A program made the translations under genes and the position numbers. From Lingula anatina (Eukaryota; Brachiopoda; Lingulata; Lingulida; Lingulidae): a stretch of DNA of 64,000 nt. Below are positions 59,519 to 64,000 of the stretch, one piece after another. Location of the stretch: positions 87,410 through 151,409 of the forward strand of contig NW_019775615.1 in NCBI RefSeq assembly GCF_001039355.2, given 5' to 3'. Position 1 is the first letter of the stretch. Every line of letters starts with the position of its first letter. The notes beneath the pieces are model-generated. The model had not been told where the DNA came from. It saw nothing but the letters and a program-made list of their open reading frames with translations, and made no database searches.

Positions 59519-62500
59519 ATGCATGAGATGTTACGGAAAAAATTATACCTGATACACGAATATGTGATTTAAATGTGTGTATGTGTGTTTCTGCATGTAC
59601 ATTTATTTAATACATGTATAATCAAATTACTTATGAAGCCACTTTTTATATGCAAGCACTGCCAGATAATTCTCATGAATTCAAAAAAAGCAGGTTCAGT
59701 AAAAATTCTTCTAGCAATAATATTTTACTTAAAAGGTTTAGGTTCATGGTTACCTTTAAATGTTACCTCCTAGGTTTTTATGATCATTTTTCTTTTACAG
59801 TAATTGGTTGCAGACATGCCATGAAATATTTTTTTTAAATCTCTTACCATAAAATCAGTGTAACAAAGTAAACATGAGACTGAATATATATTGGATCTTA
59901 TTGTGACTTGGGTGGTATCCATCTTATACATGAAGGTACTGTCGACTGCATTTTGTATTAAAAAAAAAAAAGCCCTACTTTTTCTTGTGGGAAAGGTGAT
60001 TTTCTAACGTAACGGAATGTGATATCTGATGGAATCACATGTACTACTGTGTGTTTAATGAAAACTCACTTCAATGGCTTTGAAGGAGCAAAAGTGCCTT
60101 CTGCATTGTATCTGAATTAAAATTAGGTAACTTCAAACACCAGAAATCCTGTGGTATTCTTTGAATGGTTTAATATTATTCTTGTTTAACAGTGAGCTTA
60201 TCTTATGCAAAACTGTTCAAAATTAATATTAATGTAAAGGAAGGATATTTCTAGGGCCAGTGCTTGCTTTTTGTTTTTAATTTAATTCTATTTAATATTG
60301 TCACATTTTTAGAACTAATAAAAAAATAAATCCTTATAAGTTTAGAATGCTGTATTAACACTCCAAAAATCAGTGCATATCTGTAACATCTTATTATATT
60401 GTGTAAAAGATTAGCCTATATTTCAACATTTTGTATATTGTCATATTGAATATTTCATAATTATTATATTTTTGTGTCATATGCACCTCCTATAACATGT
60501 ATATTATCATATCATATCACATGCATGTGTTAACATTAATACGGAAAAATTGATTTCCTATCCAATAAGATTATTTTGTTTCTATAAAATGTACAGTATA
60601 ATAGCATTATTCAATATGATAACTTTATATAATGCAATAACATTTATCAAATAGTAGAAGATCTCACAGTATTTATTGTAATTGTTCCATTCTTTCCAGG
60701 CCTTGGAAACTCGGCACAGTAACCTCCAAGTGAAATACGAGGCCGCATGTCTGGAGCTGCAGAAGACACAAGGACTATTGGAGAAATTACGAACAGAAAA
60801 CAAGAAGAAAACAGAACACATTGAGGGTTTACAGAAAGAAGTCACTTTTATGGCTGATAGGGTTAAGGTTCTGGACCAAAAAGGTGTGAGCAAAGAATGA
60901 ATTTTTTTTCACTGGGTAAAGAACTGTCATGTTACTCTGGGTACTGAAGATGTGTTGTATTTCTTGTTGTTTAAATTAAGAAAAGAAAATAAAGATTCAA
61001 ATGATTTAAACTAAATGGTATTATATAATATTTTTAATGATGGTGACATGCTTCAGATACATAATCACTAAATGAGTAGAATTCAAAGAGAAACAATTCT
61101 TTTAATGATCTTTCAACACGTTAATGTCTCTAACACTACAATATCTTTGTTTTGTCTGTTGTTTTTAAACAAAAAACTTCATGTTTGCCACATATTCATA
61201 ACCCATTTTTATTTACAGCTTTGGATTTGGAAAGAGCTGAAATCACAGTAGAGCAATTGAAAAGAACACTGGAATCCTACCAGTAAGCATTTTTTATATT
61301 AAAATTTGATATCACATCTTTGTGAACTAAAGTTCCTCAAGCTAAAGGTCTTCATAATAAATAATTATAGTGTCGGGGGTGAACATTATATTCATTGTTT
61401 TTATTCTGATAATCTGTCAGTAAAGTTTGTATTCAACAAATCTTAATGGAAATTTCATCTGATTCAAGAAATCAATACTTCCAGAAAATACAGGATCAGG
61501 AAATATTGATTGCATTACAGCACACAGCTTGAACCTGCTGAGCTGCTTAATCTCATGAGATTTCATGTACTCAAAATCTTGTTTTATTTGCATTGTTTTC
61601 ATTACTCCCTTATAATGCATTTGAAAATGGCTTATTCTCTTAAATCTGAGAATAAAACCACTCTGCTGTATGAAGTATGTGGAGGATTTTTACTCTACAA
61701 GGTGTTATTCTTTGCAAAATATTGCAATAATACTATGCAGTGCTTTTTCCGTCAATGCCCTTCTCCACACTGAAGATCAACTTATAAAAAATACCACTAC
61801 TGATGCATGTTTCTCAGAATCTTGATTGAATTCATTCAATGGGCTAAGCACACTGAAACTGAATAGAAGTAGGAACGGTTGGTTTTTCTAGTAGAGGGTC
61901 TTTTATCAAACTCATATAGGAAAAAGAACTAAAGAAACTCTGTAGGGAGTACGATGATGTTGAATATTCCTCATTGATTAGATCTAGTGACAAGACCAAA
62001 AATCACTCCAGTCTGAGAGTACAAAGGAATTCAAACATGTTCCTTTTATTTCCTGCACCTTAATTGGTTCTAAAAATAATATTTTCATTTCTGTGATTAA
62101 CAAAAGTTATTGGCTTTCTGCAAAGAATGAAGGCATCAAGTGCAGCTTAGATTTACTTTTAGATTTTCAAATTTTAATCAATACTTTTTAGAATTTAATA
62201 CAGTTAATGTTACAAAAAGGAGTAACAATAAAATATTATAGATCTAAGGTTATTTTGAAATACAAAAATAGTCTCCAAGTCTTATAAATTAAATAATATT
62301 TTATTATTTCAGTAACTACAAAAAATGTGTTGTATTTATTCCCACTGAGCCATGGCAGAATTGAACATTTATAAATTTTTAATCCTATTAGAAGGAGTTA
62401 AAATATTACTTGATTTTTTTTCTTGCAGAAAGCAAAACCGAGACAAAGAGTCAGAGCTAAAGGAAACCCGCCAGTGTCTGGAAGATACAGGGAAAAAACT

Positions 62501-63777
62501 GTCTGTAAGTTATTCATCTAATAACAAAAAACATTTAATATATGAAGAATTTCTGTACAAGCCAGAACAAGGCAAGACAAAATTTTAATGGTTATGCAAC
62601 CGTTTGTCAACTTTTAGGCTCTCTTATTTATTTAATAATTTGAATGATTTTTTTAATAATTATATTTAACTTCATGCAGTCACTTCTGTCCTCCACAATG
62701 TCCTCATACATAACATTTTCCCAAAATTGTAAGATTTCACAGGAAACTGAAAATTATTCCTGGCCATAAACTGTTAAACAGCTACAAGGCAGAATATGAA
62801 TATCAGCCTTCTGCTATGAGAAAAAAAAACTGTTGTACTCGTACTCGTACAAGGGATTGGGATAAAGAAAAAAAGAGTGGGCATAAGACAGTATTAAAAA
62901 AATTATATCTATTGAACAGGTTGCACATACTCAGATAGAAGATTTGGAAGAGAAGGCATCAGACCTGAAACAACAGGTGAGGGAGGAACTGAGGAGGAAT
63001 GAAAAACTGGAGCAGGTGAGTAACTGCATGTTTAACTTAAGGCATCATATGCTTAGAGTTGTCAGATGCCACAGAATTTTTAAAATTGCATTGGTTGTGT
63101 ACAATATATCATGCTTTTTAACAAAAGATTAAAACAATACATGAAAATACATGGAATGTGTGAACATAATGAGTTAAACTATCTAACACTTTAATGGTAT
63201 AATCAATCTCACATAGGATGGCAGCGTATGTGTTTACTGTCAACATTTTTGTTTGTACGCTAGTAGTTGATAAATATTTAAAATGCCCTTTAGGATGTTT
63301 CAATCACCTAATGTTCAACGAACGATGACTAAAAATACAAATTTGAATTGAACATGTTTTTACTTCTAAAAAACTTATCTGTATATTTCAGGATATAGAG
63401 GGCATTCCTCACTTAAAAGAGAAAATAGAAGAGGCTGAAGCAGCAGCTGTGAATTTTCAGAAAGAACTGAGAGAAAAAGAATTTCTTCTGCAGCAGGCCA
63501 GGAAGAGCAGGCCATTCTGACGGCATGAAGCAAACCCTTTAATATGCACCTACTGTTCAACGAATGATGACTAAAAATACAAATTTGAATTGAACATGTT
63601 TTTACTTCTAAAAAACTTATCTGTATATTTCAGGATATAGAGGGCATTCCTCACTTAAAAGAGAAAATAGAAGAGGCTGAAGCAGCAGCTGTGAATTTTC
63701 AGAAAGAACTGAGAGAAAAAGAATTTCTTCTGCAGCAGGCCAGGAAGAGCAGTCGGGAGTATGGTGAAAAGGCTAAG
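35528..63777 (+). CDS. Large EF-hand, WW-like and coiled-coil protein (partial, 3' end beyond the window)
   Basis: Exons: 35528-37078, 37690-37770, 38136-38219, 38693-38760, 39108-39240, 39441-39511, 40279-40369, 44243-44367, 47534-47621, then 54654-54837, 55174-55237, 56387-56462, 57011-57106 (repeated at 60700-60883, 61219-61282, 62429-62504, 62920-63015) and 63634-63777. All phases match. One set of the repeated exons gives 952 codons so far; both sets give 1092. Residues 1-517 are mostly acidic and disordered (Glu/Asp/Ser/Asn-rich, with a Thr/Val/Ala stretch near 430-460). Then come FAYLPSLRVRKPVDLPP and a canonical EF loop (DLNSNGSLNAAE, 503-514), two weaker EF-like loops, two WW-like motifs (WVELDLGEHTLYFNRVTG and WCMMSSPRAGSFWFNKKTG), and from QQQQLEERE onward a Glu/Lys/Leu coiled coil. 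Likely a calcium-sensing scaffold or cytoskeletal protein. I cannot name its family. Confidence 0.82.
37848..37972 (+). repeat. Two (TA)n microsatellites
   Basis: About 30 bp (37848-37877) and about 69 bp (37904-37972) of uninterrupted TA, separated by 26 bp, in the intron between exons 2 and 3 of the large gene. Confidence 0.95.
38991..39047 (+). repeat. (GT)n microsatellite
   Basis: A GT run with a few TTT interruptions, in the intron before the exon at 39108. Confidence 0.95.
39581..39932 (+). repeat. 176-bp tandem duplication with CCTATAGG palindromes
   Basis: Two units (39581-39756 and 39757-39932) differ by scattered substitutions and small indels. Each has an AT-rich first half and a second half made of repeated CCTATAGG and CCTATAAG palindromes (ttcctataggttcctatagaa). 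They lie in the intron before the exon at 40279. Confidence 0.85.
40370..44242 (+). other. 3.9-kb intron of the large gene
   Basis: No exon is visible inside. It contains one intact MITE (42478-42805) and a poly-A tract near 41349. The remainder is AT-rich unique-looking sequence. Confidence 0.45.
42478..42805. mobile_element. 328-bp TTAA-flanked MITE
   Basis: Perfect 18-bp terminal inverted repeats (AGGGATAATAACTCTTCG at the left end and its complement at the right) lie between TTAA at 42474-42477 and 42806-42809. It has no ORF. TTAA target duplications are typical of piggyBac and Kolobok families, so an unlinked transposase must have moved it. A decayed relative starts at 20971. Confidence 0.93.
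44374..44540 (+). repeat. GT and GA microsatellites around a decayed copy of the exon's 3' end
   Basis: (GT)n at about 44374-44408, (GA)n at 44469-44500 and a second GT tract after it. Between the first two, 44430-44468 resembles the last 35 bases of the exon ending at 44367 (ttatac-gctcaac-acagc-gct-gaagaa). It translates as IIHAQPQQLEETLARE beside the real VIRAQQQQLEER. It looks like a small local duplication linked to microsatellite growth. Confidence 0.65.
44541..47533 (+). other. 3-kb intron of the large gene
   Basis: No exon or transposon ends recognised. A short direct repeat (accagagaggctgaaccc) occurs near 45229 and 45277 in a G-rich patch. Confidence 0.4.
47622..51420 (+). other. 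Proximal half of a 7-kb intron, outside the duplication
   Basis: AT-rich with no recognised exon, RNA gene or element. The intron continues into duplicated copy A up to 54653. Confidence 0.4.
52101..52260 (+). other. Possible degenerate Cys-rich/PPSY ORF in duplicated intron sequence
   Basis: From 52104 the frame reads MSKTCPLCNGSCFDPC... and later APPSYLEE, a CPxC-type cysteine cluster followed by a PPxY-like motif. The sister copy at 58284 is open about 24 bases further upstream (CGTSCCAMPKTCPLC), where copy A has TAA. In another frame just upstream both copies have a short hydrophobic segment (TTMVIMLVYLLA). It might be a remnant of a small membrane-protein exon. I see no good splice sites, so it is only a candidate. 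Confidence 0.25.
52295..52322. repeat. 28-bp near-perfect palindrome in the copy A insertion
   Basis: Arms ATGTACAGACACA and TGTGTCTGTACAT pair perfectly over 13 bp around a 2-base centre. It starts a segment of about 100 bp absent from copy B, which continues with GC-rich gtcgccgttgcc-type repeats. Confidence 0.9.
53888..53925 (+). repeat. Poly-A tract
   Basis: About 38 A's. The same site in copy B (59960-59971) has only about 12. Confidence 0.95.
56549..56700. mobile_element. Foldback insertion present only in copy A
   Basis: About 152 bp flanked by the 12-base direct repeat AAAATTTTAATG (56537-56548 and 56689-56700). Copy B has that string once and no insert. Inside, 56551-56653 forms a long hairpin: TCAAATTATTGTTTTTCTTT and ATCAAGAGCTTGTAA pair with their complements across a short loop. 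This is the empty/filled-site pattern of a recent insertion, or of a clean excision from copy B. Confidence 0.75.
57403..57602 (+). other. Junction between the duplicated copies, containing an undetermined base
   Basis: This 200-bp spacer is not duplicated. An N stands at 57598, five bases before copy B begins (57603, gtctgcgtca). It is the only undetermined base I noticed in the window. Confidence 0.9.
57603..63301 (+). repeat. Segmental tandem duplication, copy B (about 5.7 kb)
   Basis: Direct copy of 51421-57402. Exons 60700-60883, 61219-61282, 62429-62504 and 62920-63015 have the same lengths and phases as in copy A. The only coding differences I found are GGAAAA to GGAGAA and GTAGAA to GTAGAG, both silent. 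All splice sites are intact. Homology stops near 63301. Confidence 0.95.
63305..63520 (+). pseudogene. Truncated duplicate of the next coiled-coil exon
   Basis: The acceptor and the first 119 bases of coding sequence (63392-63510, DIEGIPHLKEKIEEAEAAA...) duplicate the full exon at 63634-63777, with homology running 63305-63510 against 63547-63752. Here the exon breaks off after AGCAG into unrelated sequence, meets TGA at 63518-63520 and has lost the donor site. If included in mRNA it would end the protein. Confidence 0.85.
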
Positions 63778-64000
63778 GTGGGGCTTAGGATTTCTAGACT
63801 GATGCAGGGTGCAAATAACTTAATACCGTCTTCAGCCCCCTACAGCAAGAAGTATTATTTCCTGGAAGTTTCAAATAAACAATTTTTAATTGATAAAAAT
63901 TAGAAATTAATATCTTGAAATTTTAATTTTCTGAATGATAAAGAAAAAATTTCCAGGAAAATTGTATAAAATATTTGAAGCTTGAAAAATCACAGCACAC
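63778..64000 (+). other. Intron after the last visible exon, running to the window edge
   Basis: Begins with the donor gtgggg after AAGGCTAAG. No further exon is visible before the end. Confidence 0.5.

Overview
The window is nuclear DNA from an animal. Genes are split by GT-AG introns of 0.3 to 7 kb. The background is AT-rich, with many AC, AG, AT, ATT and ATTT microsatellites, short inverted-repeat DNA transposons and a single tRNA gene inside an intron. The mix of genes (a secreted EF-hand protein, an alpha-arrestin, a C-type lectin with a Thr-rich stalk, mitochondrial aspartate aminotransferase) fits a marine invertebrate, perhaps a lophotrochozoan, but nothing I can see fixes the species.

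Layout. 1625-3964 (-): a three-exon secreted EF-hand protein with a TATA box. 9849-11459 (-): a two-exon arrestin-fold protein. 16861-18835 (-): a four-exon secreted C-type lectin, with a decayed tandem partner downstream at 15200-16260. 21115-22510: a TTAA-flanked transposon-like unit carrying a THAP zinc-finger ORF on the minus strand (21827-22264), next to a relic of another TTAA element. 22983-30238 (+): the complete 11-exon mitochondrial aspartate aminotransferase gene, with a tRNA-Pro(UGG) on the opposite strand in intron 3. 32150-64000 (+): a large gene of unknown name that runs off the right edge. It has a 517-codon acidic first coding exon, then EF-hands, two WW-like motifs and a long coiled coil.

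The most striking structure is a 5.7-6.0 kb direct tandem duplication inside the large gene (51421-57402 and 57603-63301). Each copy carries the same four coiled-coil exons, 420 nt in all, bounded by phase-0 introns, so reading both keeps the frame and would repeat 140 residues. I see only two coding differences, both silent. A single undetermined base (57598) lies five bases before the second copy, and a truncated duplicate of the next exon follows. This may be two alleles joined by the assembler, or a very recent real exon-block duplication; sequence alone does not decide. Besides this, the most interesting elements are the THAP/TTAA unit, a clean 328-bp TTAA MITE at 42478-42805, and two genes whose 3' splice sites lie directly against microsatellites.
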